From: Pachyseris speciosa
Lineage: Eukaryota; Cnidaria; Anthozoa; Scleractinia; Pachyseridae
NCBI GenBank assembly: GCA_016490735.1
Contig: JAEMWC010000004.1
Location: forward strand, 742,501 to 806,500
DNA: 64,000 bases
Direction of reading: 5' to 3'
A program made the translations under genes and the position numbers. The notes beneath the pieces were generated by a model. It was not told where the DNA came from and did not search any database. It saw nothing but the letters and a program-made list of their open reading frames with translations. Every line of letters begins with the position of its first letter. Positions within the stretch are counted from its first letter, which is position 1. Shown one piece after another: positions 29,774-41,495 of the stretch.

Positions 29774-29800
29774 ATGTAAATTCTGTTGCCAACATCATTC

Positions 29801-30585
29801 ACATGAAGCTGTAAGCTTTTTCACATTCCATACGCTAGCCGACCTATTCCGCTTTTTTTTGGAAAAAAATAACTTGAGAAAAATAGTTAGACGGTGAAAC
29901 TTGGTTATTTGCAGTATTTGAACGAAGATCTCAGACTTTTTCAAATGAAGTGTGCAGCGCACTAGTTTTTGACATTTTGATTACAGCTTTTTGGCTCTTT
30001 TTTTTCCTGTCAGATTTTTAAATATGCACATGCATTTGATCGCCTTTTTTCCCACTAGCTTGAGTTTCTGCCTTCAATAAAATATTAAAGGTTCTATAAA
30101 ACAATTTCCCTCACAGACCCATACACAATAAAATTACCAAAGCCAGCCAAAACATCCATACATTGATGCGTACCAGTTGAAACCAAAAAATTCGAGAATT
30201 AATCCGAATGTATTTTACAGTCTTTGGACGAAGATCTCTAATTTTTCTTGAATTAAGCGTGGTAGTTGTTGACATTTTCTTGACAGCCTTTTGACAACTT
30301 TCTGTCTGATTTTGACACGTACACACATTTGATCGGCTTTTCCCCCTCTAGTATGAATTACTCCTTTAAAAAAAAAGCCAATACCGCTAAAAGATCGCAA
30401 ATTTCTTCTCTTGTTGTCTTCAGTTTGTTCTAATTTTTCTATGATATCCTGCTAAAATGTGGAACATAGAGCAGACTGAACTATCACTTTTCACATCGTC
30501 ATACATGGAGGAGCGGAAATACGCGCGTACGGTCGTACAGTGACCAACACCAAATTTTCTACGATAGATGGGTTACCATATTTTC
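29801..30585. other. stretch without a supported gene
   Basis: A near-repeat is visible: phrases around GACGAAGATCTC.GACTTTT or AATTTTTC, followed by TTTGACATTTT and CACATGCATTTGATCGCCTTTT, occur at about 29,920-30,060 and again at about 30,220-30,345, a diverged duplication of about 130 bases. Traces of the same phrases occur at about 55,950-56,050. No coding sequence is recognised. Confidence 0.45.
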
Positions 30586-31250
30586 TTACAAATGGTGCTC
30601 TGCACGTGCGTCTTCGGTGCTCAGAGTTCCGCTGTAAATCTTCACTCTAGTCACACGTTGTTGTCCAAAGAAGGTAGGTAAGAAAATGCAACCTATACCC
30701 ATATGGTTAAATATCTCTAGGATGTTGCTTGCAGAGCCTCCACCCAGTAGAATGGCAAAGGAAAGGAGAAAATTTCCAGTTGGAGTTTTTGTTCCAGCCA
30801 TGTAGGGTTGACTGTGCCAAACATTCTCTTGTCTAGGACACTTGCTGGTGATGACTGCCATTGTACCCACTTCGTGCATTTCAATCAATGGATTGACAGT
30901 CCTACATGATGGTCATCGTGGTCATTTGCTCTGACTGTTTTAGCATCTTGTGTGCTTGTCCATTCCAAAACAATCTTCCCCTTTCACGTCCTCACAATGT
31001 CCACTTGACCATTCAGCTTCACAGCAAAAGCTTTGCCGGATCTTTTGCTCCCCAAAGACATCAACAATTTGTGTGCTCTTTTGGAGGAACAGGAATTCTG
31101 CAGACCTAAAAGAAGCAAATCAAAGTCGTCTTTGTCAAGGAAGGTCAAAACACAGTCGCCTCCTTCTGATCAGCCAGACTGAACCGCTTCAGTGGAAAAT
31201 CTAATCCACTTAGAAACATCGAGAGGAGAAAATCTGCACATTGAGCTTAA
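30586..31250 (-). pseudogene. fragment of a multi-copy transposon-like gene
   Basis: The frame 30,586-30,888 contains WHSQPYMAGTKTPTGNFLLS followed by a Gly/Ser turn and IGCIFLPTFFGQQRV. This is a pattern I associate with abundant orphan proteins of DNA transposons in invertebrates and fish (W-SQP...GN-LL-A-LFSG...F...Q). Upstream, to about 31,250, the same strand holds further decayed, frame-shifted coding pieces. I cannot name the family and see no catalytic site. Confidence 0.35.
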
Positions 31251-31439
31251 AATTGCAGAAGTTAAGATTAAGCTGCCAAAGTTTCGACCGGTTCATCTTC
31301 AGTTGCCCCACCCCCAGCTTCGCCATTAAAGTTGGAAACAGTCATGTCCCCTTCCTCAATGCCAGTTGCTGCAAAGCTGTTTGCAACATTGGATCAGCTT
31401 TGCGCCAAAAAGATGACTACATCTCTTCCTAACAACTAC

Positions 31440-31510
31440 CTTAAAGACTCGCAGATAAGCCGCACTTTTTTCCCAAAAATCAGGGGTGCAGGTTATCTGT
31501 GAGACCATTT
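31440..31510. repeat. short inverted-repeat relic, AGATAAGCCGCAC
   Basis: GACTCGCAGATAAGCCGCAC at 31,447 is opposed by GGTGCAGGTTATCTGTGAG ending near 31,506, with a T/A-rich loop. This resembles the termini of a very small pogo/mariner-type MITE. Around it, 31,250-31,990 shows no gene. Confidence 0.35.
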
Positions 31511-32027
31511 GGAAAATGTGCTGTGAATTTCCGTGAATTGACATTTTTATGGAAAAATACTTCTCAAATTCATTAATAATTCATTATGCCAACTACCAAT
31601 CACCGGATGGATACCATATCACGTGCATGTGTTTGGATACCCAATGAAAAACTGCATAACATCCTCCAGTGAGAATGGTATATACCACTAAATTATGGAA
31701 ATTGTGCTTCTAATTACCATTAGCTATACAGTGCTAGTTCATTTTCCTTTACAAAAAGTTTTACATCATGATTTGAAAACTTTGTGAACTAGTATTTAAG
31801 AGATACGGTATCCATTTACGATATTTCACAAATTACAGGAACCCCTGATGAAACACTCGCAATCGTTTTTGATATATTACATAACAGTATTGGTCATTGC
31901 TTTTGCAAGTTAGGCGGCTCCTCGCTGTTAAACCTAAATTGGAACAAAGAGAAGGGAAAGAGTGATGAAATCCTTTTGATCCTGCATAGACGCTACCTAT
32001 AAAAGCTTAAAAGAACCAGCAGACTTA

Positions 32028-33784
32028 GTGAAGCTAAACGCTTGTAAAGACAGCTTAGAAGCGGAATTGAACAACTTCAAGGCAGTGCACGAAAGCGTGA
32101 CTGATCTGTTAATAAGATTCCAATTGGCGGAAATGGAACTAAAGATACATGACGAATACTTTGAGTTGAATAACGTCATATTAGAATGTTTAGCGTCAAA
32201 GAATAAAGGACCAAGAATTAGAAAGAGCCGAGCTGCTTTCGCAAGGATCCCTGCAGTCTAGGAAATCTGCATTGTCTGTTCGTTTGTCCCATCGATCCTC
32301 AACTTCTTCCTCAAAGCATGCAGCAATAGAAACTGCAAAGCTTAAGGCAAAATTAGACACACTAAAAAGGTGTCAGGAAATAGACAGGCAGCGAGACGAC
32401 CTAAAACTCCAAGAGAAGGAACTAGAGCACTTAAATGAACAAGAAGAACTACATGGAGAACTTTCTGCGGCCGAAGCAATTCAGAAAATACTTCAAGAAT
32501 CAGAATTAAATGGCACTATTACCTTACAAGAAGCAATAACCACAGAGACAAAAGAAACACCAGGATTGCCAGACACTTCTGGCGCTAATTTCCTTGCCCA
32601 ACCACAGCAAACCCAGATGAATACAAGTGTTCCCGACGAAACTAAGGGACAAAACGACAAGGATAACGCACCCGCCGTTCCCACTACAACTCCATCCCAA
32701 GCAGCAGATTTGAATGAAAGAATCATGAGCACAAGTGCGAGGACCCCGCTCAACTTCCCCTCGCGACTCGATGTTAACACACCGAGCTACATTTCCTAAG
32801 TTGCCGGCCAATCAGTGACGGGAGTTGAACCTGAACAATACAACTCTCAGCTTTGGCGCATCCAGGAAGAGAATGCTGAAATTCAGAAGACACAAGTTGA
32901 GCTGCTGCGAAGGATGACGGTTCCTGTTCCAAAGCCTCCAGTGTTTGACGGAAATATTTTGGGGTACCTGAAATGGGAAAACGCCTTCAACGCTCTAATA
33001 GAAGATCAAGTTCTTTTCCCCAATTACAAGCTGTATTATCTCTGCGAGTACACGAGTGGAATTGCGCAAAAAACTATCAGTGGCCTACTAGGACTGCGGA
33101 CGGAAGATGCTTACAAGAGAGCAAGAAAAACATTGAAAGAACGTTTCGGAGATCCTTTTAGGATTTATGAAGCCTATAGGGATAAACTGAGAAACTGGTC
33201 ACCGTGCATTACCAGCGCAGAGCTCCAAGAATTCAGCGACTTTCTCATAATGACGCTAGAAACTATGAAATCTGTCAAGTACTTAAAGGAACTCGAAAGT
33301 TACTCCTCAATTTGGGAACTCGCGGCTCGCTTACCTGTCTATTACAGTAACAAGTGCCAAGAAAGTGCAAAGAAAGTAGAGGCAAGATTCCACCTTCGCA
33401 AATTTCGTCAAATCTACACAAGAAGCAGCCCTTGACGCCAATCACCCTGTGTTCTCACACAATGCTCTGACTTCAACAAGAAAAGAATTAGAGAAAGAAA
33501 GAATCATCCCTAACAAAAAGGCGAGACAGAGTCCAGATAGAAGAGATAAGAAGAGGAAACATGGAACTAACTTTTCTACTATGGCCAACGAATCATCGTG
33601 CAAGAGCCCCACAGATACAAGTCCATGTCTGTTGTGCAAAGGACAACACAGTCTCCTCACATGCAAGCAGTTCTTAGGAAAGTCAGTTACAGAAAGACAA
33701 CAACTTTGTATGTCCAAAGGAATATGTTTCTCCTGTCTTTGTCAGGGACACATGGCACGACACTGCAAGCAGAAAACACAGTGA
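32028..33784 (+). pseudogene. BEL/Pao gag with DUF1759 domain and zinc knuckles
   Basis: The first parts (32,028-32,799) encode coiled-coil segments rich in Glu/Lys. The DUF1759 capsid-like domain is at 32,815-33,435 (PVFDGNILGYLKWENAFNAL, then ERFGDPFRIYEAYRDKL). The third part (33,449-33,784) has Cys/His clusters: CLLCKGQHSLLTC and CFSCLCQGHMARHC, the typical BEL/Pao zinc knuckle pair. Together these would form the particle and bind RNA. In-frame stops at 32,262, 32,797 and 33,433 split it. Confidence 0.65.
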
Positions 33785-33787
33785 GAG

Positions 33788-34303
33788 GTGTGTAAGAAGC
33801 CACATGCAACTGTTCTCCATCGCTTCCCAACTGAAGAGAAAGGAGGAGAAACCGCACAGGAAACTGTCAGAGCTACAAACAATTGCATAAATTGCAGTGA
33901 TACTACAACCTCTGTGATCCTTCCAGTATGGATTCACGACAAGAATGAGCCAGAACGTCGAGTCAAGGTGTACGCCATTTTAGACGATCAGAGCGATACC
34001 TGCTTCATTACCGATGATGTAATGGTCAGCTTAGGAGTAACTGGTCCTACCATCAACCTAGAGCTAGGGACCATGCATGCAGTGGAGAAGATTGACACAC
34101 AAAGAATAGATGGTCTGGTCGTATCGCGGTTTGATAGCAAAGTTGACATACCCCTGCCAGACTTACACAAGAAAACACATACCAGTCCTTCACGGACACA
34201 TTCCTCGTCCCGAAACTGCCCACAACTACGCGCACCTAGAAGGAATCGCAGACGAGATCCCGCCATACGAAGAGCACTTGAAATAACTGCGTCCATTCCT
34301 TAA
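33788..34303 (+). pseudogene. BEL/Pao aspartic protease
   Basis: The motif VYAILDDQSDTCFITDDV marks the protease active site; the usual LLD-x-G/S form is altered to ILDDQS. Downstream IDGLVV is the expected flap region. After about 34,180 the frame is shifted relative to the family reading, so the link to RT is broken. Confidence 0.5.
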
Positions 34304-34427
34304 AGCCAAGCTCCATTGTCCCCGGAAGGTCAAACAATCCCTAAGCCATACGTACAACATTAGGCTGGGGCGTGGTGGGAGCTAGAAGCCACGCAGATCC
34401 TGAAGAAGACATTGGGGAGAAAGCTTC

Positions 34428-35676
34428 ATGCCACCGCACATTGCAGGCAAAGAAGGACCAAGTAACAAGTTCGTCCCCTTGAAGACTTGTAAAGAAATTA
34501 TGACTCCTTCAACCATCAAACGAATGTTCGAGCACGACTTTTCTGACACTCAAGAAACTATCTTGGGAATGTCTCAGGATGATTTGAAATTTATGAAGAT
34601 AACTTCAAGCAGCATACATAAGGCAGGCAATGGACACTACGAACTTGCCTTACTACTTCGTGACGAAAACGTCCACTTGCCATGCCATGCTACAGGAAGC
34701 TTGCACTAAGATTAAAGCAGCTAAGTAGAGGATTTGCCAGCAACCCACGATACAGGGAAGATTATGTGGCATGGAGATGCTGGATGCCGGCCACGCAGAG
34801 AGGGCCCCAAAGCAATATAAATCAGCTTGGTACATTCCGCATCATGTGGTGTATCACCCAAAGAAGCTTGACAAGCTTCAAGTAGTCTTTGATTGTTCAG
34901 CAGAGTTCCAGGGCCATTCCCTTAATCGTCATCTTCACCAAGGACCCGATATGACGAACTCCTTGGTTGGTGTACTGTGTAGTTTTAGACATGAGCCAAT
35001 AACATTTGCCTGTGACATCGAAGGCATGTTCCACCAGGTCCACGTGAACGAAGGGCATCACGATCTTCTTCGTTTCCTCTGGTGGGATCAAGGAGACACC
35101 TCAAAAGAGCCAACAGAGTATAGAATGACAGTGCACTTACTTGGCGCCAACTCCTCCCCTGGCTGTGCAAACTTAGCTCTGCGAACTGTTGTTGATGATG
35201 GTGCACAAGAATATGGAGAGAATACAGTCTCGTTCATTAAAGAGAATTTCTTCATCGACGATGGCCTTAAGTCAGTCCCTACAGTTCCACAAGCTATCGA
35301 GTTGATTAAAGAGAGCAATAAAATGTGCAAGAGGGGCGGCTTCAGACTGCACAAGTTTACGTCAAACAGCAAAGAGGTCATCGTGTCTACACATGTGGAG
35401 TCGCGCGCAAAGGAGATCAAAGAGCTTGACTTGAACCGCAATTTGCTTCCTCCCGAACGCGTCCTTGGTGTGCAATGGAACGTTGAAAGCGATGTATTTA
35501 AGTTCCGCATCAGCCTCAAAGACAAACCACTGACAAGGCACAGCATCCTTTCAATGGTCAGCTCTATTTTTGACCCGCTTGGTTTCACAGCCCCGTTCCT
35601 GCTTCATGGAAAAGAATACTGCAGCTCCTGTGCAAAGAAAGTATTGGCTGGGATGATGCCATCCCTGATGATCTGA
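34428..35676 (+). pseudogene. BEL/Pao reverse transcriptase
   Basis: One piece (34,428-34,709) carries the pre-RT region (MTPSTIKRMFEHDFSD). After a frame change the RT proper runs 34,771-35,676: YIPHHVVYHPKK, VVFDCSAEFQGHSLN, FACDIEGMFHQVHV (motif A), LLGANSSPGCANLAL (motif B) and ENFFIDDGLKS (motif C with the Asp pair). The end SIFDPLGFTAPFLLHGK is diagnostic of BEL/Pao. The change of frame at about 34,700-34,770 and the loss of the 3' end make it non-functional. Confidence 0.7.
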
Positions 35677-36594
35677 GGATGCAATGGGAAAGGTGGCGAA
35701 GCGAACTTACCCTTTTGGAGATGATAGAAGTCCCAAGATGCTTCAAGACACAAGAAATGAAGCAAACATAGCTTGCATTTCATTTCACGGTAAGACCCCT
35801 TTTAATCAAGATTGCTGTTAGAAAGAAGACAAGTTAGAGCAAATTACTCAAAGAATCAGGACCCGTGAACATTGGTAAGCTACAATCCTTTTACGTTAAG
35901 AGACATAATGTTACATGAGCTTTCGTGATTCTACAAGTGAGCTAGTCTAACTCAGGTGTGTTAAGGAGTGGGTCAATGTCAAAAATTCGATAAAAATAGA
36001 AAAAAAATTATGAAAACTTTATTTTTACTTTATTTGCCTGTTTGGTCGGTTTTTTGAACTTGGATTAAAAGAACTCTTATCTTGGATTATGTGGTTGCTA
36101 TGGAAACCCGTCACGTGACCGAAAATTGCTCAATTAAGTATACAGAAAAACGAACCCTCATTAAGCCTGTTGCACACTGCCCTAAACTTGACGAAATTAC
36201 ATGAAACTTGGCAGGTACCAGCTTGAAACACCTGGGAATGTGAATCCAATTGGAACCGATGACTGTTGAAAGAAATATCACAACCAGTAGCTTTCGAGTA
36301 TGTTATACACATCAGAACACAAGGAAGCCGTCCTTGTCATCAACCAATACAACAAAAACGTGTTTTCCAAATAGCTAAATAAAATTCGACATACACTCTA
36401 CATTGAAAGGCAGATATTTGCTTCAAACAATGAATTTCTTAGTGTGCAGAATGAAAGTGTGTTCCCCACGCGATTCTTCGTGAGCCTTCCGCCATGTTGA
36501 TTTCGTGCCAGCCGAACAATCTTTTATGTGGTCAGTGGTAGGTAAAATTTGTTGCTCTCAACAAATCAACAAAGGTTAGACTGGACAAGAACAA

Positions 36595-36614
36595 TATGGC
36601 GGACGAAGAGAGTA
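36595..36614 (+). CDS. first exon (MADEES) of the orphan gene relic
   Basis: ATGGCGGACGAAGAGAGTAG followed by GTTTGG. If spliced to the acceptor TTTTTGCTAG at about 36,993, the frame runs on into the next coding piece (VAALEASQ). The start context CAATATGGCGG is typical of animal genes. The region 35,770-36,590 upstream shows no gene. Confidence 0.4.
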
Positions 36615-37955
36615 GGTTTGGCCTCGTATAACACGTTAAAAACCCACATCTTATCCCCAGTAATCAGTCCAAAGAAGCAAGAGGCTAATGGCATAATGTC
36701 TTGGTTATAATCTGCAGTAGGTATAATACTTAAAGTAAGCAGTAAAAAATAAATCTGACCGTTTTTATCCACTGCGATTTTAGTGTCGTATTTTCTTTGA
36801 GATGGAGAGAAGCTTCAGACTTCTCAAAAGGAAACCATTTCATTTGAATCCCAGCAATTGATAGCCAGGATCAGATTACTTGCATAATTTCTGTCCACTT
36901 GTGGCGCTAATTATCTTTTAGTTTTGGAGGGAAAGTAGAGGAAACACGTACGAATTATTTCGCTTAAGGTTCATGAATGGAGGTATCTTTTTGCTAGAGT
37001 GGCTGCACTGGAGGCCTCTCAACGGGCAGCGCAAATCAAGAAATTAGACGGAGAGGAAATTGCCAAATTTAAAACTCGAATTCTACAAGAGCACTTCAAA
37101 ATATACTGTGGTTTCTTTGAGGAACACAACAAAGCCTTCGAGATCGCGAGTGTGACTTTTAATAAGCGGCTTCGTCCATTACAATCAGCAATTACAAAGT
37201 GGAATCCACGCAAAAAGATTGAAAGGCAAAGTTTCTTAGAAAAGTTTTCAATCAAGAATTGGCAGAAACTTTCAGAGATCAAAAAGCGCGGGCACACTTT
37301 GACCCACTGCAAGGGATGTCACCTGGATTTTAGCCACATCCTGGCACTCTTTCCAGTCAAATCGTCTCGCCTGCAAGGAGAAGGAAAAGAAAATCCATGT
37401 TTAGTTGCGAACTCTTTGAGTAAAATAATCAAACAACCTGGTAAAGGGGCTATTAAAGAAGTCACAAAAGAAATATACAACTAGCTTAACACCAGCTTTA
37501 AAGAATGGGCTGGAGTAACCTTTTCTGAGGCACTTTGCAAAGTACCTGAAGCCAAAGTGGAGGGTAAGAAGACTGCACTTCAAAAAAAGCAAGAAAGAAG
37601 AAATGGTCTACGAATAGTGAAAGAAGAGATTCAGAAGAAATGGCAAGAGACATCATCCTGAGGTAAGAGATCAATTAAACCAAAACCATTATCAATTGAA
37701 AACACAAAATCAGACAATGCTGGAACAGAACGTTTGTCAGGAACTGCCCAAGCAGCCACACATGAAAGACTATATGGATGTCAAGATACAGCTGTATGTC
37801 ACAGTCAGTGTAGCATAAAGTGAAAGTATGATAATAATGCATACTACTTCAATGAGAATTTCCTAAATGTAACAGTTTATTACAACTGTTTGTTAATAAT
37901 TATTAAAAAGAAATAAAAGAATGCAATCTAAAACAAAACATTATTACATTATTAA

Positions 37956-40570
37956 CCCTTAACGTGCGGCTCCTGGAATATTCCGGATTCTGAACGATGT
38001 TGAAATCTTCGGTTATTACCCTTGGGTAGAAATCGGAATAGACCGAAGTGATTGCATGACTGAAAAGGTTGAAAATAAAGGAATAGATTGACGTCAGAAC
38101 AATTGCCGATCGGTAGCGAATATTAATGACTTTGAAGTTTGTCGTGGAACCTCGCGTGATTTCAGTTTAAACAATATGGTGGCGGCAATTCAGTTTGTTG
38201 ACGAAGCAAATATCGATGAGGTTTTTGGCGTAGACAGCGATATTGATCAAAACAATAGCAATTCAGAAAGTGGGGAAAGTGGAGATGAAAGCAGTGTTAC
38301 AGACAGCAAAACTGAAGACAAGCCGGACGAAGAAAACTGGGTAATCGGAGGACGCGAACCAGAGAGGCTTGATTTCACTGGTGATCATGGCCTTACTGCC
38401 GATCTTCCTGATGATCCAGCCTTCTTTGACTACTTTACTTTGCTTTTCCCTGATCGCCTTTTTGACGATATGACACGGCAAACCAACAAGTACGCCAAGG
38501 AAACCATCGCACATCTTCTTGATAGTAATCAGTTGCCAACGAATTCAAGATTCAGAAGCTGGCCAAAAGATGGCATGACAGTAACTGAAATTAAGTCATT
38601 CCTCGCAATGATTATTGCCACGGGCTTAGTAAACCAAGAGAGCATTCCAGATTATTGGCAACCGATGAAGTTTTGTCAACACCGTTTTTTCCAGGAATAA
38701 TGTCGAGAGATAAGTTTTTGAATATTCTCATCTTTTTCATCTGTGTGACAATGATAATTACATTGTGCGTGGTCAGGCTGGGCATAATCCTGTTTACAAA
38801 CTTGGAGACATCTATCCGGTTGTGACTGAAAATTTTATGACTGTTTGGAAGCCAGGGAAGAACATTTGCATAGACAAGGGAATGATTCCCTTCAGAGGGA
38901 GAGTCCATTTCTAGGTGTACAACCCTGATAAATATGGTGTTAAATCGTACCAGTTATGTGACTCTGAAAACGGATTCTGTTGTAGATTTGAACTCTACAC
39001 TGGGGCATCTGACCTTCCAGCAAGTGCAAAAGGCAAAACGTATGATTTAGTAATGAGATTGATGCAACCTTACCTGAATGAAGGCCGGTGTTTGTTTGTG
39101 GACAATTATTACACATCTCCAACTTTGTTCACAGATTTATATGAGTTCAAAACAGGTGCCTGTGGAACTGCCCGGTACAGGAAGGGAATTCCTCAGCAAT
39201 TCCGTGTGGCTCAAGTAAAACGCATAGGTGAGAAATTGGTTATGAACAATGGGACATTGTTAGCTGTCAAAATTAAAGACAGCAAAGTTTTTCAAATGCT
39301 TTCTTAAGCACATTCAGTTAATGAAGTAGAAATTGGGCGTGTTGATCCCACCACAGGACAGCCACTTAAGAAGCTTGAAATTGTTCATGAGTATAATAAA
39401 TACATGGGTGCTGTGGACAGATCAGATCAAATGGTGGCTTATTCCTGCTTCCGAAGACGAACAATGAAGTGGTGGAAAATGGTCTTTTTTCATTTTTTCT
39501 CTCACAATTTTAAACAGCTAAATTCTCTACAAAGAGAGTACACGTACACCTGTTCCTCAGAGAGTATTCCGAAGAGAGCTCACAAAACAACTTGCTGCAA
39601 GCTCCGGGATATCGTTAACACCAATTTCAAGGGGGCGTCCAAGACGATCAGTGGAGGGTTTGGCCTGCTTACAGGGAAGTCATTTCCCAGAAAAAATCCA
39701 GGCTAATGGGAAAAAGGCCAATATATCACGTTGTTGTGTTGTTTGCTTTCCTGCGCTCAAGAAAATTTTGGCAAGGTCTGGGGAGAAAAGAAAGCGGCCA
39801 GGAAGAGAATCATGTTACCAGTGCAAAGTCCGCAAAGTGACTCTTTATGTTCAAAACTGTTTTGAATTATACCACACTGTTGAGGACTATGCTTACATCA
39901 GGAAACATTATAGGGACAATAGCAGTGGTGATGACCAGTAAAATGTTTTGCTTGTGTATAACACTTGATTTTGAGAGTGTTGACCAGTATCACTCTACCA
40001 GATATCTTGAGTGTAATTGAGGTGTATGTATAAAACCATTACTAATTTTTCTTGACAGATTATGGTACTATGCTAAAAATATTGGGGAGCTTTAGTGAAT
40101 GCAGCTTTGCATGGCTGAAGTGAAACTTTGGTGAGTGTGAGATGCAAGTGGTAAAATCTAGTCAATGTTTATGGTACTCACAGGGAGTCTGACAGGCCTT
40201 ATTATCATTGTTATCATTAATTCTTCAGCAATCTAAGGTAGACTTTCTTGTTTTGATGATATTTTCATCCCAACAAAGCACATAAGAATGATTTCTTTGA
40301 AAAGAAACTTATTACGCATCATAATTTTTCCATGTTTTTCTGCTTTGATAGCCAATATTTCAGTCAGGGTCCCCTTAATGAGATCCAGAATGAGCACAAG
40401 AAGAAAGATAATTTATCAAGCTTTAATGTGATATGCAGATTGTTGGTACTTGTTGTATGTTTTCCAGCACACGTCTGAAAATTATTTTGCTGATTTGTAA
40501 CCATGGTTACCTTAGAAAAAAGCCAGTCAGAGGGAACGCCTTACTGTTATTAAAGTCAGCATGTTAAGGG
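37956..40570 (+). mobile_element. piggyBac element with TTAA duplication
   Basis: Ends are CCCTTAACGTGC on the left and GCATGTTAAGGG on the right, inverted repeats with one mismatch. Both are flanked by TTAA (37,952-37,955 and 40,571-40,574), the diagnostic piggyBac target duplication. Length is 2,615 bp. It encodes one transposase, followed by about 630 bases without a gene (39,942-40,570). The insertion lies in an intron-like part of the orphan gene relic. Confidence 0.85.
38176..39941 (+). pseudogene. piggyBac transposase, broken in at least three places
   Basis: The N-terminus is acidic and Ser-rich. The DDE_Tnp_1_7 domain starts around DDPAFFDYFTLLFP. Three Asp residues fit the piggyBac triad: ICIDKGMIPFRGR (about 38,870), LFVDNYYTSPTLF (about 39,095) and MGAVDRSDQM (39,404). 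A C-terminal cysteine-rich finger has CCVVCF, CYQC and a later Cys-His pair. Breaks: a frame change near 38,690 by a T6 run, a TAG at about 38,914 after RVHF, and a TAA at 39,305. In intact elements this protein cuts and pastes DNA at TTAA. Confidence 0.75.
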
Positions 40571-41137
40571 TTAACTTGATTAAAACATACACAGATGAAA
40601 ATAATTAATGAACTAATCTCTTACCCTTATTAATTTTTACTTAGGTGTTTGGGTAACCGGCAGTCTTATGCTGCATGGCAAGGAGAACGTTTGGCATCTT
40701 CCTTCGAGACCAAACAAGCTGCAAAGGAAAGAAGAGACAGAATGGAAGCTGAAGAAAGAGTAGGCAAAAGACGAAAGCTGAACCACTCTGGGTGCTTTGA
40801 AAATATGATGTGGGACAAAGCTGGTTTACAAACACAAGTAGAAAGCTTCCAAGATGGCACCAAAGTCAACTAGAGTGAACTTGCCAGACAGTACAAAATA
40901 AAGAACAGTCATGTCGACATTGCTAAGAATGGAGGCCAAATAGCCAAAGATTGGATTTTGAACCAAGGTATCAGCCTGGAAAGATTTAACAGACCCCTAT
41001 CCAGGGCTATGGTGATGGAAGAGAGACGTGTACAGAGGAAGAAACTGCGAGGCCCCGGAGGTTAGGACATATGTGCACAATTTTACAGAAAATCTAATTC
41101 ACATCAAATTGCAGTAATAAAATAATTATTCATGTAC

Positions 41138-41495
41138 CCCCGGGGGGGGGGGGGGCTACTAAAAACATTTAATAAGGGGAGACTCCGCCCCGAGGTCCGA
41201 CCCCTTACCATTTTATATACCATTTTTTTCAGAAAAGTTACCCCTTTCGTATACCTTCCATTAACAATTTGCACCCCTTTCGTTTACCTTCCATTAGAAC
41301 AGTACAGTCATGAGGCATGTGTATGTTAATGAAAGGCCCTTTTGAATACCTAAATGGCAGAATTCCCTTCCCTTTCATATATTTCGACTCGTGACATCCC
41401 TACCCTTTCATGTACCTGAAGCGTGAAAAAGGTACCCCTTTCGGGCAGAGCCTCCCCATATAGGCCACGATAGGGAGTACCCCCCCCCCCCCACG
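41138..41495. repeat. hAT-like MITE with G-run inverted ends
   Basis: CATGTACC stands at 41,131 and again at 41,496, an 8-bp direct duplication as made by hAT transposases. Between them the ends are inverted: a 14-G run followed by CTACT and GGGGAGACTCCGCCC on the left, a 14-C run preceded by AGTACTCCC-type sequence and GGGCAGAGCCTCCCC on the right. The interior carries the phrase CCCCTTTCGT-TACCTTCCATTA at least twice. No coding capacity. Confidence 0.6.

Larger units (their letters stand above)
25604..29800 (-). mobile_element. nearly intact CR1/L2-type LINE (Jockey superfamily)
   Basis: Two open frames on the minus strand, ORF1 (28,937-29,773) and ORF2 (25,853-28,879), separated by 57 bases, and a 3' untranslated part ending in an ATAC/GTAT run at 25,604-25,625. 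Both frames are uninterrupted, which is exceptional in this window and suggests recent insertion. The 5' limit is not defined; about 29,800 is a guess from the ORF1 start. Confidence 0.65.
32000..35770 (+). mobile_element. BEL/Pao LTR retrotransposon, decayed and lacking its 3' half
   Basis: It carries gag with a DUF1759-type capsid domain, zinc knuckles, an aspartic protease and RT in BEL/Pao order. The sequence stops being recognisable at about 35,770, shortly after the RT connection (SIFDPLGFTAPFL); RNase H and integrase are missing and no LTR pair was found. Frames are interrupted at several points (32,264, 32,799, 33,435, 33,784, 34,303 and 34,709). Confidence 0.7.

Noticed and set aside
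41132..41329. Open frame with repeated FVYLP
   Set aside because: It lies inside the hAT-like MITE and reflects the repeated CCCCTTTCGT-TACCTTCC phrase; no protein family is indicated.
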